The translations under genes were made by a program, and so were the position numbers. DNA of 64,000 nucleotides, taken from NCBI GenBank assembly GCA_022605405.1, contig JABYQQ010000003.1, positions 62,001-126,000 on the forward strand, in the 5' to 3' direction. Shown piece after piece: positions 22,517-34,618 of this stretch (positions are counted from its first letter, which is position 1; every line of letters starts with the position of its first letter). The notes under the pieces were generated by a model that saw only the letters and a list, made by a program, of their open reading frames with translations, ran no database searches and had not been told where the DNA came from. This DNA is from Earliella scabrosa (taxonomy: Eukaryota > Basidiomycota > Agaricomycetes > Polyporales > Polyporaceae).

Positions 22517-25500
22517 ATGGCGGAGGCGGGGCCCTCTTCCCCGAGTACTCGCCCTGGCTCACCTCCCTCCACACCTCCTTCTTCCAAGGCACACCGCGGT
22601 ACCCATATTCACTTCCCAGTCGATCATGGCCGTTCGCAAACCCCCGACAATGGATCCTATGGCAGCTACCAATCTCTTGGGCTGGGTCCACCTCCATCCC
22701 TGCGAAAGCATGCCCATCAAAGCGGGTCACTGTCATTCCAACAGGACGAGAAGAGACGGCGTGTCAAGTCTGTCGATGCTACCAACGGCTTCGAGCAGTC
22801 GCGCCCTCGGGATGCTCTCCAGTATCCCGCCTCTAGGAGGACCATGAGCTTCAGTCGGAAGGGGGATCAACGAGACTTGCTCTCCAAAGCTGTGTCCAAC
22901 ACGCTGCTCGAGCCATTCTCTGACGAGTATGACCTAGGTAAGCATACTTGATTCATTCTGAGTGATTGGACCACGTCGCTCATGTAGGGATAGCACGAGA
23001 AGGCACGTCAACTTTACCTGGATTGCAATGCAACCTTCATAATTTGTCATGCAGACCCCGGTGTATTAGAGGACGTGCAGCGCGCGTTGCGAGCGAAAGC
23101 TCGTCGGGAGGCGCGTCTCAGAACACAATCAAGCCCCCTGCATGTCGAGCCTCATCCTGCATCAGACATCACATCCCTATCTTCTACAGGCTCCCCACCC
23201 CGAGGTCCAGCCACTACTTCCCAGTTTCCCCAGTTTCCTCGACAACCTCGTATATCTGGCGACTCTCAAATAGACTTCAGCCCTTCCGTTGGCGTTGCTA
23301 CAGTTGGTCCTATCCCTACGTCCTCGGACGGCGGTGATACACTAGATTGGAGTGCACCACACTCTGAAGACGGGCGGGAGCGTCGCTGGTCCCTGTCACG
23401 GAGTAAGCGGAGATCCAAGGACTACACGGCTACGTCAAATAAAGCCGTCGTTGACAAGCAGGCCGCCTTGTACAAGGGTCAGTGGTCACCTCGCACTAAA
23501 CATGAATTCCCCACACTAATGGGGTGTATCTTGCAGCCAAACTGGACGGGATCCGTGCCAAAGTCAATCCGCTAACGACCCGCAAAGTCGAGTTGATTTC
23601 CGGTCAGCTAGAACGCAAATACGAACTATTATCGCTCGGCGGTAGCTCTCCTGCTGCGAATCTGTTGAAGGTAACCCGTTGGTACCGTCAACAGCCTGCG
23701 GAGATGCGTGCGGCCCTGGACGATGCAGAACCAACCACCTGGATGAAACATCTTTGGGATAAACAGGAACATAAGCCGCCTCCCGCTGGCAATTCCACTT
23801 GGAGCCCAACTGCGCTCGTCATAGCTGAGTACGTCAAGGCGCAACCATCGCTTCACCCGATGGACACTATCCCCGAGAACGAAGTCATGGTCCCAGCATC
23901 CCCCAACACAGCTTCATTCTCCGATGCTAGATCCCCTACAGTGAGCTCCTACGGTTGGAATACCCCTCGTCATTCACTTGAGGCGGCGATATCACGGCGA
24001 AGGTCCTCGTACGACGCACAGCTTTCCTTCGAGCCGTTAGTAGAGTCTGGACGAGACTCCGTTGGCCCTGACTCGAGACGAAGTAGCGACAACCACAAGG
24101 GCTGGAAGTCAGGCATAGACTCAGCACATAGTTCTTTGTACAGCATTATCTCAAAGGGGGCATCGCCGAACAGCAGTCGCAAACGTTTGAAGGACATCGG
24201 GAAACGCCTCACAGCAAGGCCGAGCGACGAGCATCTCTCTTCCGCCCGGAATTCGATCTCTGAGCACAGTGGCCACAGTGCTTCCGAGGATGGTAGTCAT
24301 TTCGGGCACCAGAAGATGGCTACAGCTCGGCCTCGTAGCAGACCAACTAGTCTTCAGTTACAAGCCTCCCCATCACCCAACGACGTATCGGATACCAGGT
24401 CGCCTACGAAAGAGGATGGCTTCCCTGATGCTCCTACCACGGTTACCCAGAGCAGTACTGCGTTTCCGAGCGCCGCTGAGCCGACACCACGACCCGAAGC
24501 CTTTCCTGAGGGCGCTCCCACACGATCAACCCTACCACGACGTAGGTTTCGAAGGTCCCTCCCCTCATCCAACGACATATTCGCGCGAGAACGGGAGAAG
24601 CACCGTCGCTCCGCGGACGAGCAGAAGGAGCGTGAAGAATATGAGGTCAAAGCACAGTGAGTACGAGAGCCTTCCTCAGCAGACGACGCGCTTACTCTGC
24701 GCCAGGGTGTTGGAAGATACGCTTTCCCAGAATTATCGCATGCGACATCTCCTACAGCGTGTATGTGCGACCATTCGGGAGCACGACTCCGTGCAGGCTG
24801 GTCTCTCGGGTCTACTTGGGGTGGCGTATGCAAAGATACCCCCTGAAGTCCTAGATGCATTCGTCCACGATCCGTCGGCTGTCACCGGTGGCACGCGACG
24901 TGCTAAGAGCTGGAGGGCGGTGGAAGACATCCACGATCGCATCGTGCGTCAACAGGAAACTCTACGATCGTACATCCACTCTCAGTTGCTCGAGTCGGAA
25001 TCCATCACTCTCCCACAACATGTGTTCCACGACCCTGTGACGCAGCTCGTGGATGCCTTGGATCAGCTTGCGATACAACGGAGTCATCTCGTTCAGAAGG
25101 CAGAGGAAGTTACCGCAGTCCTCAAGCAAGTGAAGACGATCCAGGCGGGCGTCAAGAAGGACTACAATGATACCCTGGCCCACACATCACTCGTGTATCC
25201 TGAGGTATACCGTCCGCTGCAATCTAGAGTCCGTGTGTGTATTGATGTCATTTCGTAGCTCTCCCAGATTGCTGCGTTAGAGGAGGCCTATCGCAACCAG
25301 TTCCAGCAGTTCTGGGACATCGGGCTTGACGCGCTCACGCTACTCTTGGACACGGTCACGCCGTTTTGGCGGAACTACGGCAAGGTGATCGGCGAAGATG
25401 TGCAGGATTTCCTCATCATACCCTGGTACCGGAACGAATTCACGGGCGAGCCCAAACGGTACCCTATTCAGCAATTCCCTCGTCGTTCACTTCGACACTG

Positions 25501-25753
25501 GGTCGGTCTTCTCTTCCTCTCCTTCCTGAGTGTGTCGGTCACGGTGCTTCAAACTCGCGCTGCGATCTCCCTTACGCTCAACATCAACATGCCTTGGATC
25601 ACTTACCCAGGCCTGTGGTGGATCATGTTCCCCGCCTATACTACACTTCTTCTAATCCAGTGGTGTGCAGTACTCATAGAATTCTCTATTCTTCTCGCAC
25701 AGTCGGGCGTTGTGGTCTGGTGGCTGGGATGGTCTGTAAACCTGTTTACATAG
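22517..25753 (+). CDS. Large disordered/coiled-coil protein with C-terminal membrane helices, unknown function
   Basis: Five exons (22517-22937, 23055-23477, 23537-24656, 24706-25204, 25259-25753) sum to 2,958 nt, or 985 residues; all introns are GT-AG. The first 60 percent is Ser/Pro-rich, with one ordered segment around residues 270-300 (KAKLDGIRAKVNPLTTRKVE) and a basic helical stretch ending EREKHRRSADEQKEREEYE. A helical, probably coiled-coil region follows (LSQNYRMRHLLQRV, AYAKIPPEVLDAFVHDPSAV, QLVDALDQLAIQRSHLVQKA). The C-terminus has three hydrophobic segments: GLLFLSFLSVSVTVL, WWIMFPAYTTLLLIQWCAVL and the final VVWWLGWSV. The layout suggests a tail-anchored scaffold on an organelle or the plasma membrane. 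I recognise no named family. Confidence 0.82.
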
Positions 25754-25840
25754 TGCTGTCGATCCTGCTTTGCTTGTATCATTATTAGCATACATTGGAT
25801 TGGTTATTGTACATGCAAGTATACGGAGAGTCATGATGGA

Positions 25841-27691
25841 TCACAGAGCCCGCGAGACGTGTGGTGGTACAGCCGGCGACAAGATCGGAGGATCAGCAGT
25901 AGACACCAGAGGAGGTGAGGCAACGACTATCTGACGCTGGGGCACGACTTCTGAAGCTGGGGAGAGAGGTGTATGCGTAACTACAGGTACCTGGGAGGGA
26001 GGTGCTGATGCAACCCGGTTACTCCAGTTCATATTCAGTTGGGGCACATCGTTAACAGCTTTGCCTGCATCTATGCACGCACGACAATACCCTGCGCAGC
26101 GGCTGAGTACCTTCCAACGCAAGAGCGCACACAGCACTCACTTCCGCCCATCATTAACGGCACGTCGGTCTGTCCACAAGAGTGACATGCGATCGGAGGC
26201 GGCGCAGCTGCCTTCGCCTTGAGCGACTGTCGCCGTTTCGTGGGCGGAGGCTTCTCCCCCGGTGAGAGCGGACTGTTGGATACCAGCGTCGCCTTGCGGG
26301 ACACTGACTTGCGTTTAGCCCTATTGCTGTCCGCACCCGCAGGTTTAATGGGTTTCAGTGTGTACGACGGAGCAACAGCCTGTCAGGGACATCGGTCAAC
26401 GCCCAACATGCACCGTCGACCCTGTTCGCTTACGCTCTGCACTTCAGCTAACATCTCCCCATCGGGAAGCCGATGTGCTAAATAGGATCGAGGCGCTGCC
26501 TGCTTGACCTGCTCAACGCGTCAGTAACATCGTATTCGTCAGGAGAGGTCAGACGCACAAGCTGCGCCAACTTCAGCCTGCTGTCATCCATCTTTGCGGT
26601 TCCGCCTGCCCAGGTTACGAGCAGTTCCCATAGGTGCTGCGGTACTCTTGAGAGACGGAAGCTCACCACCTCAGCAGTCGCAACACCCGGTGGCGATTCA
26701 CTGGACGTGGTTGGGTCCGAGCCCGTCGCATTGGGAGGGGTTAGAGACGTCGTCAGTATCACGTCCGCAGATCTGCAGAAGGTCCCGGGCCCTTCGGCAA
26801 CGCCCACACGTTCACACACTACATCTCCTCGGGGGAGGATCCATCGGTCTGCGGGACGCTCTTGGAACTCTAGGACGATGTCGAACGGCTTCGGTGAGCC
26901 AGCCCGCAACGTGGTGGTAGGGGCAGGGTCAGGAGACTCTAAGTGTTGGATGCCTTCCATCGACTTGATCAACAGTCCGAGCGTCTTTACTTGGTCGTCG
27001 GTCGCCGTGCGGTTGATGACCGCATTTAGCAGATTGGCTAGGATCGGGTTTGACTTGGAGGCGTGCGCAACTTGGGCAGAGAGAGCCGGTGTGACATACG
27101 TTGATGTAAAGTAGTTCGTAGGCACTGATGGCTGAGTCTGTCCAGATGATGTCGCATTTGCAGACATGCCAGCGCTGGTAGACGGTTGCGAGGCTACAAC
27201 AACACTCATTGTATGAGGTTCATTGAAGAAATCGGGAACATACTGAGTGTGTCGAAGCTTCCGGTAGTTGGGGCTTCGGGAAGGTAATGCACCTCATATA
27301 TTGCAGTACTGGATAGTATGTGCGGTCCGACGTGTAGATCGTATTTTCCATGGGCCTTGATAGTGTGGGGAGGTGGCACGATCTCGTTTGCTCGACTTCC
27401 ACGAGCCTTGGTGGAGAACTTCGGGAACATTGCTGTAGTCCATTTGTTGCGTGCTATACAGGGCTCACACAGATGTATCTTTATCATTGGACGAAGACTC
27501 ACATTGTCTCAGTGATTGTAGTATGACGAGGCTAATGTCCCATCTGAGCATCGTGTGCATTGGCGTTGAAGTACACTGTACTAAGGCACACACCTCTCAG
27601 GTACGCTCCTCAGCTCTCCACCCTCTGGTGCAGGTCCATCGAGCTCCCAGCCAACCTTGGGACCAGTTGGCAGCTTCACCACCCGTTGCAT
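25841..27691 (-). CDS. Zinc-finger protein with GATA-like CxxC...CxxC module, unassigned
   Basis: Six exons (27691-27605, 27478-27244, 27193-26559, 26508-26434, 26379-26142, 26091-25841) sum to 1,521 nt, or 506 residues. The N-terminus has MQRVVKLPTGPKVGWELDGP, then CEPC (residues 33-36), then KYDLHVGPHILSSTAIYEV. The middle has a helical segment and a beta-rich stretch with DRWILPRGDVVCERVG and SFRLSRVPQHLWELLVTW. Near residues 410-430 a splice joins CHSCGQTDVPLMMGG to RYCRACIDAGK, giving C-x2-C, a spacer and C-x2-C like a compact GATA/treble-clef finger, preceded by a Lys-rich segment (KRRQSLKAKAAA) that could be a nuclear signal. It is probably a nuclear chromatin or transcription factor. 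An in-frame ATG at 27730 is an alternative start. I do not recognise the family. Confidence 0.8.
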
Positions 27692-27911
27692 GGTATTGGT
27701 CGGGGTCCAAGCCTGAGTGGCACGGAGCATGTGTAGAACAAGCGACGAGACCGGACCGATGCAAGCGTCTAACGCGTACACTAACTTTGCTCTGAACTCC
27801 GTCTACGACCGGTCCACGATTTACCTCCGTACCTCAACGAACGTGTTAGGGCGTCGGCAAGGCGAGCAAATCATAAGTAGCAGGGAGATTGCTTGACCAG
27901 AGCTGTTCGGG
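27692..27911. promoter_or_regulatory. Bidirectional promoter between the zinc-finger gene and BDP1
   Basis: The two start codons on opposite strands are 220 bp apart, so the promoters overlap. I identified no specific factor site. Confidence 0.45.
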
Positions 27912-30032
27912 ATGTCTCAACGCGTCCGTGAGTAGCCGCTTCATCTCGTGCGTTCCTCGGCGTCCTCAAAGCAAGGTGCAGAAAAGGGCAATACCGTCTT
28001 CAGACCCGTCGCACGACCTCGCGCACGTCCGGGGACGGAATCGCGTCAGTCCTCAGCTCTCCCTGAGTCTACATCGTCGGTTGCAGGCCCAAGCCGTACG
28101 CAAGATGGTCCAAGAGCTACCTCGGTAATGCCCCCACCCTCGCTCGTCCCTCGACGACCTACCGCTGAGGACGTGCCTGCTGGTTCCGCACCCACCATGG
28201 ACCATGAGGAAGGCGTTGCGTCCGGAGATAATTCGTCGTACCCTCCTCAGTCCTCTTCGAACAATCCCCCAATTGGTTCCCAATCCCAACCGATCATACG
28301 TCCCAGCCAGTCGCGAATGCCTCCTATGGTTGGTAGCTCGCAGCAGCGCTCTCCTCCGCCTATCATGTCGCAACAAACGTTCAGCGTCCCTCATTCAAAT
28401 GCACCGGTTCCCTTCGTCCCAACCGGTCATCATCCACCTCGTAGTCACCCCGGAGGAGGGAATGTCTTCGGAGACCTTCATGGTGCTAATGCTCTGTCCG
28501 GGATTGACGGTCATTTTCCCAACTTCCCATTTCCTATGGACCCTACGCAGATTGATCCTCAACTGCTTGGCGCGTCTGCTTTTGGGATGCCGCCGTTGGC
28601 TCCCCCAGGCATACCTCTACACCACTCATCTTTGGACAATCGACCTGTGGAATCGATAGACGACAATTCTGCTAAGTCTGCGCGACCGCGTCGATCCTCT
28701 CGTAAGCGTCCCGACCACGACTCAGCTGCTGCGAATGCAAGTGCGGAGGATACAGACAGTGAGTCATGTCCCACATCCCACCTGTTTGCCTGTCCATGCC
28801 AACCTGCATACAGACCACGCCGAATCTTCCACTTCAGGAAGGAGGAAGCGTTCGAAGAAAGCCAGCGCCGATGTCGACGAGAACGGCTCAGAGTCTGCAT
28901 CGAAGAGGCAGCGAACGACTGGGCCCCGTGGTCGTAAACGGGCACCTTCACCCCCACCATTCGACGCCGATGCGGACCCAGGGGAGGAGCTTGACCCCAC
29001 TGTCATAACCATGGCCGCCCTCTGCGACGACACGGGCCGGGGTCGTGTCAGCAGCAGGGCGGCTCAGATCGTCTCCAACCATGCCGCCTGGAGAGCCGCT
29101 AATCGTGACAAGAGAGCGCGAATGAAAGCCGTCATGGAGGCGAAGAAGTATGGGCGAAATCTGGAGGAAGAAGAAGACGCAACAGCCCAGAACGCACAGT
29201 CCACTCCACAAGACGCCTCTGCCCTCGCGACGGAGTCCGCTGCAGACAATGCGAACGCATCGGCCACTGTGGATGATGATGAGACGGGCAAGCAGGCCGA
29301 CGGCTTCGACTACTCAGAGAACCTGGCAGTCAGTCGTTACAACGTTCAGGTCCGCATTGGCGCGAACGGCGAAACTATCATCGACGAAGATTCGCTGTTC
29401 GTGAATCGAGATGAAGAACATCGCACGGAAGACTACACTCACGTGGAAGAGTCGGACTTCACCAAGTTCGTCAACTCAGCCACTTACAGTAGAAAGGTTA
29501 GAGGTTCGCGATGGAGCGCGGAGGAGACGGAACTATTCTACAACGTCAGTATCGCACGCATATCCGTTGTGTTTCCGCGAGACTTTCTGATCCTTCGACG
29601 GCCACAGGCGCTATCGCAGTTTGGCGAGAACTACGAGCTCATATCATACGTTCTTCCTGGTCGAGATCGCAAGGCATGCAAGAACAAGTTTAAGACAGAA
29701 GACAAGAAGAATCCGGCCCGGATTACCTACTGCCTCAACAATCGCGCACCGTACGGTGAGTTATGTCCCTCGTGTCTCATTGCTCCTGTGCTGATGTCGT
29801 GATTTGAGACATTGAGACGTTATCGCGCATGACGGGGAAGGACTTTTCAGGTCCTACGCCTGAAATTCGTGCCCCTACTCCGATCCGCTCTGAAGAGTTA
29901 GAAGCCTCTACAGAGCACACTGACAAAGAGCAACCGCGAGCGGTACGGAAGAAGAGTAAGACACCGAGTGTACGCGATGCAGACGTTGAGATCCTCGGTG
30001 ATATTGACGACTTGGAGAAGAGCGATTCGTAG
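27912..30032 (+). CDS. bdp1: Transcription factor TFIIIB subunit Bdp1 (B'')
   Basis: Bdp1 is the SANT-domain subunit of TFIIIB that locks TBP-Brf1 on RNA polymerase III promoters. Five exons (27912-27927, 27976-28758, 28814-29544, 29608-29755, 29809-30032) sum to 1,902 nt, or 633 residues. The first exon is only 16 nt. A long Pro/Ser-rich N-terminus is followed by acidic and Arg-rich segments (SRAAQIVSNHAAWRAANRDK). The diagnostic extended SANT region is split over two exons: SRKVRGSRWSAEETELFYN then ALSQFGENYELISYVLPGRD and KACKNKFKTEDKKNPARI. After it comes YDIETLSRMTGKDFSG, the conserved post-SANT block. The C-terminus is charged and ends LEKSDS. Confidence 0.92.
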
Positions 30033-30343
30033 TATCTTGTTCAGCTTGTACGTCTCGGTTCATCCAAGCGTACAAGAGTGCACCAATCCCATCATTGACG
30101 AATTGCTCCAACCAGTCGAATTCAACCGTTCTCATCCCCTCTGCCGTTCTCTCTCTGGAGACTCTGAATCCACACGTACTGGCGGTCCTGGCTATGTGAT
30201 CTGCGTTCTCTCAGTGCTCGCCTCGACCATGACACCTTCACTGTGAAGGTCGTGGCACGATCACGTGGTATTGACACAATCCACCTACCGCGTCTGCTCG
30301 TCTCCCCTCCTTCCTCTCTCCTCCTACCATCTTATTCTTTGCT
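30033..30343. other. Intergenic region upstream of DMC1
   Basis: This 311 bp stretch holds the BDP1 3' UTR and the DMC1 promoter. A CT-rich run (TCTCCCCTCC...CTCTCTCCTCC, 30300-30325) sits just before the DMC1 start. I recognised no meiosis-specific element. Confidence 0.4.
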
Positions 30344-32350
30344 ATGGTCCGTCGCACTACCTCTCAGAGTATTCCAGCTCCTTCTCGGCCCTCCAGTCCG
30401 CCTGGAGATGACGCAGACGAGGTACTATCGCAGGTCTAGCATCTGTTTCTGCGCATATACCCATTCTCTACAGGGACCGTACTTCGATAGCGTGGACGAG
30501 TTACAACAGCATGTGCGCTATGATTTCCAAGCTCCTGAAGACTGAATGCTGATATGTATGAGTCAGGGCATCAACGTACAGGACATCCTCAAGCTCAAGG
30601 TAGAAGAATGGGTCACTATATGCGTTGTTCTAAGCTGACAGAGGGTCAGGCTGCCGCTATCAACACTGTATCCGGTGTCAATATGACAACGCGTCGGCAG
30701 ATGCTCAAGATCAAGGTGAGTCCGCAGTGTGCTCGTGTCATCAATCTTTGCCGACATGTCCTACAGGGCATGTCAGAAGCCAAGGTGGAGAAGATCAAGG
30801 TAGGTCATCCACTGTCTGGAAATTGCGCATGGACTTACTGACTTTGCGCAGGAAGCTGCGCACAAGATTTTGGTAGACGTAACGCTAGCTCTGCGAGACG
30901 CCTGTATGCTGACCTTGGACTATGCGTCATCCCAGGGCTCTTCGTTCGCAACAGGGCTGGAAGTGCAAGAAAAGAGGAAAAGAGTGCTCACCATCAGCAC
31001 TGGTAGCAAAGCAGTCGACAACGCACTAGGTGGTGAGTACAGCGCGCATGGAAGATGGATTAATCTCTCATCATGCTTTCAGGCGGACTCATGTCCCAGT
31101 CGATTACCGAAGGTACGTGTACATTCGCGAAAGAAACTGGACACTACTGACGCCGCATGCGAAGTCTACGGCGAGTTTAGAACGGGAAAAACCCAGCTCG
31201 CTCATACGATGAGTGTCGTCGCCCAGCTGCCACCAGACATGGGTGGTGCCTCAGGGAAGGTGAGTGTAGGCAAGCTTGCGTTGGTGTTGGCTCACGATCT
31301 CTTGTAGGTAGCATACATCGATACCGAGGGAACCTTCCGCCCCGATCGTATTAGATCCATAGCGGATCGCTTTGGTGGTCAGTGCCAAGTATCTGGATGT
31401 GACAATTCATGAAACTCATGTTGTGATACAGTTGACGGAGATATGGCGCTCGAGAACATCCTCTATGGTGGGTCTGATACAGTTGAAACCGAGCGATGTT
31501 CCTCATTATGACTGCAGCACGAGCTCATAACAGCGAGCATCAGGCGAGTCTTGTTCTTGCAAATCGACGTGCTTCGTCTGATGGAATATTTAACAGATGG
31601 AGCTGATTAACGAGTGCTCCATACGTTTCGCCGAGGACAAAGACTTCAGACTGCTGGTAGGTTTCCACGAAGTCTCTGCCAAACAAGCGCTAAGTGCGTC
31701 GTACAGATTGTCGACAGTATCATGGCTCTTTTCCGAGCCGATTACTCTGGGAGAGGTGAATTGAGTGAACGCCAACAGAAGGTACGCGGGCATACTCTAT
31801 CAGTTGGCTTCGGCCTCACTCGTGCTTTCCTCATTTGCAGCTCGCTCAAGTGTGTATTCATTGCATGTTCCTCCCCTACATGATAGAGTAAGCGCGTTCA
31901 CAGATGCTATCGAAACTGAGCAAGCTGTCGGAAGAATATAATGTAGGACGGTTGTCTTCCCCAATCTTCTGGTTTCACTCAGGACAACCTCCGCAGATCG
32001 TCATCCTGATCACGAACCAAGTACAATGTACGTTGACTACCTTGTTCGGGAGGGCGGCGGCTATTGACTGCCGGCATGTACAGCTGACCCGGGTGCTACT
32101 ATGACCTTCGTTGCAGGAGGAGCACTGAAACCTATTGGGGGGCATATCTTATCTCATGCTTCAGCCACTCGAATGTACCTTCGAAAAGGTGCCACCATTG
32201 CCTTGAAACCAGCTTTTCCGACTGTCTCTGACTTTTGGTTTTAATCCAGGGCGCGCCGAAGAACGTGTGGCGAAGCTAGTTGACAGTCCAGACAAGCCTG
32301 AGAGCGAAGCTTCCTACAAGCTTGACGAAGGAGGCTGGACCGATGTCTGA
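30344..32350 (+). CDS. dmc1: Meiotic recombinase Dmc1 (RecA/Rad51 family)
   Basis: Dmc1 forms nucleoprotein filaments that drive interhomologue strand exchange in meiosis. I traced 19 exons summing to 1,044 nt, or 347 residues, typical for Dmc1. The N-terminal helical domain reads [11 protein letters not shown] and [11 protein letters not shown]. Walker A is [10 protein letters not shown], then [13 protein letters not shown], and Walker B is [14 protein letters not shown]. Loop 2 and the Dmc1-specific C-terminus are [34 protein letters not shown] and [12 protein letters not shown], ending in GGWTDV; Rad51 instead has GGNIIAHASTTR, so this is Dmc1 and not Rad51. Two unusual splicing features appear: a GC-AG intron (31544-31596) and a 9-nt exon, CTCGCTCAA (31842-31850). 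All catalytic motifs are present, so the gene looks functional and the species probably undergoes meiosis. Confidence 0.95.
31842..31850 (+). other. dmc1: 9-nt DMC1 microexon (Leu-Ala-Gln)
   Basis: CTCGCTCAA is flanked by TTTGCAG on the left and GTGTGT on the right. Including it restores the Dmc1 sequence between QQK and MLSKLSKL and keeps the frame. Confidence 0.75.
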
Positions 32351-33072
32351 GGGAAGCATCCTGACGATTGGCACTCATTTCTTCCGAGTTCAGTGCCGCG
32401 GTTCTCCGGACGGGTTGTATGGTTTCCTCATTTGCTCACCCTACCTTCTTCCTGGAATTGCTCCGCTCCGTTCCCGCTTTGGTCCTTCCGTTACCGACTG
32501 ATTGTACGCATGACTGATTGTGAAGAGCATGTTCCTTGTAGGCGTCCATAATCTCCAAATCATCAGCAGCACCCGGCACTGTTGTGAGTGAGGAAACGCC
32601 CCTATGTCCTGGACCACCAGCGATTCAAGTCCGCTCGCACATCAACAGGCCGGGGAGGTGTACTCTATTCATAGATTTGATGCGGGAGCCCGACGGGCGT
32701 TGTGCTCCGTGGGATGCTCGGCGCGTTACTGAAAAGTACTCGATCTCACTCCGCACTCAACCACAAGCAGACTTCATGCTACGCAATTCGGCGGCCTGTC
32801 ACTCTCTTCAGTACGTCAACCAATTGCGACTCCCACATGCCAGGTACTTGCGCCGTCAGCGGAGACAGCCCGACATCCGCGGGTTCTGATGGTTGGCGAC
32901 GGTTGGTTGATGCGCATCCGGGGCGCCGCTCAACATGTGGACCCCCCGCCGTACTCCCAGCGGCAAGATAGCACGTTCGTAATGTCCGGCCGAGCGATCC
33001 CAGTCGTTTGTATAAGAACCACGCAAGACGGAGTGACTTCGGTGTCACCCTTCCACACATCGAGATACGGAC
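32351..33072. other. 720 bp region without a supported gene
   Basis: This lies between DMC1 and the RNase T2 gene. Overlapping short frames on both strands show no domain. It probably holds the 3' UTR of DMC1 and the promoter of the ribonuclease. Confidence 0.45.
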
Positions 33073-34287
33073 ATGGCTGTGGCATTCGGACTTGTTTCTG
33101 CGATGCTGACCATCCAGAGCGCGACTGCGTCGCTCTTCTCCCTTCCGAGGACCCTGCCTAACATCACGGCCTGCGCCAGCGAGCCACTCACCTACTCATG
33201 TGAGAACACGACCACCATTCTGAACACGTGCTGCTCGCCCACGCCCGGCGGTTTGGTCCTGCAGACGCAGTTCTGGGACACGTACACCGGTCTGGAAAAG
33301 AAGGGGCAATTGTTACCCAAAAACAGCTGGACGATTCATGGCCTATGGCCCGACAATTGCGATGGGTCAGTACTCTCCCTGGGGCTCATCTGTGACAACC
33401 TGCATGACTGATACGCCCACACAGGTCTTTCGAACAGTACTGCGACCTCTCCCGACAGTACGATCCTACCCCGTCTCCTGCTATCTTGCCAGATGGCACC
33501 CCCGTTCCGGCGTACAAGGGCCTCGGCGTCGATGTTTTCATCGCTGAATTTGGGCGGCTTGACCTCTTGGAATACAGTACGTACAATCACGAACTTTGCT
33601 CGCACTTTTGGCACTCACTGGCACCTCGTTGAGTGAACAAGTACTGGGTTAGCCAAGGGAGCCCGAACGCCGGTTTCTGGGGACATGAGGTATCTCGTCT
33701 GCACAATCGCCTCGGAGAGTCTTTTGATGCCATTGTTTATAGTTCTCCAAACACGCCACCTGCACATCTACCTTCGACGTCTCATGCTACGGCCCAGGTT
33801 ACAAGAAACACCAGGACGTTGTGGATTTCTTCGATGCCGTCGTCCGAGCATTCAGGATGTACCCTACCTGGGACATGCTCGCTGCGTGAGTCTTCTTCTT
33901 CACAACAGTCCACAGCAGTGTCCACTGAAAGGATATATGGTGACCACTCTATAGCTCAGGCATCGTACCGTCAAACAAGACAACCTACTCCTTGTCTCAG
34001 ATACAGTCCGCACTGAAAGCGCAGACTGGAGCCGTGCCCTACCTCGGCTGCGGGCACAACGGCACAGTCCTTCAGGAGGTGTGGTACTTCCACCATGTAC
34101 TGGGCACGGTTAGTAGTCTCCGTGCTCGAACTTTGCGTGCATACAGACTGACGCCTTGATGCAGGAGCAGTTCGGTCACTACAAAACTATGGACTCGACT
34201 ACCAAATCGAGTTGCTCATCCACCGCCGAGATCCATTACTACGAGCGCACGCCGACGTCTGAACGCGAAGTTAGGCTGCTACCTTAG
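33073..34287 (+). CDS. Secreted ribonuclease T2
   Basis: RNase T2 cleaves single-stranded RNA through a 2',3'-cyclic phosphate; fungal members are secreted or vacuolar. The start at 33073 gives a hydrophobic signal peptide (MAVAFGLVSAMLTIQSATAS). Both catalytic blocks are intact: SWTIHGLWPDNCDG (CAS I) in exon 1, and FWGHEFSKHATC (CAS II), which is formed only after splicing out an intron that starts right after GGACATGAG near 33688. Cysteine-rich segments such as SCENTTTILNTCCSP match the disulphide pattern. The C-terminal part includes YLGCGHNGTVLQEVWYF and ends with HYYERTPTSEREVRLLP. Five or six exons are separated by short GT-AG introns. Confidence 0.92.
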
Positions 34288-34618
34288 GGTACACTGAATT
34301 TCCACTGTACCGTACCAAAACTATAATTTCAGTCGCGAAGTCGATGCTCGTGAGTCGTAGGGGTGGTGCCGCGTCAAAGACAGTCATGGGACACACATGG
34401 AGCATTCGCTCTCGGCGCACCTGTTCCTTTCTTCCACCTGCACAAACCCAATGTCTCGTCCCCATCCACGTTCAATGAGTCACCTACTTCGGACTGGGCT
34501 CACATCTCAACTATGTCTCACCTCCGGGCGACCTGGCAGATCCAAGCTCATGAGCCGGTATGGGCGCTTGACATACGTCCCCGCGATCCACTATCACCTA
34601 CCTCTCATCGAAGAACCC
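34288..34618. other. Intergenic region before the methyltransferase gene
   Basis: The frame of the downstream methyltransferase is open back to ATG 34397, but that stretch (Ser/Leu/Arg-rich) does not look like part of the fold, so I treat it as leader or promoter. Confidence 0.35.
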
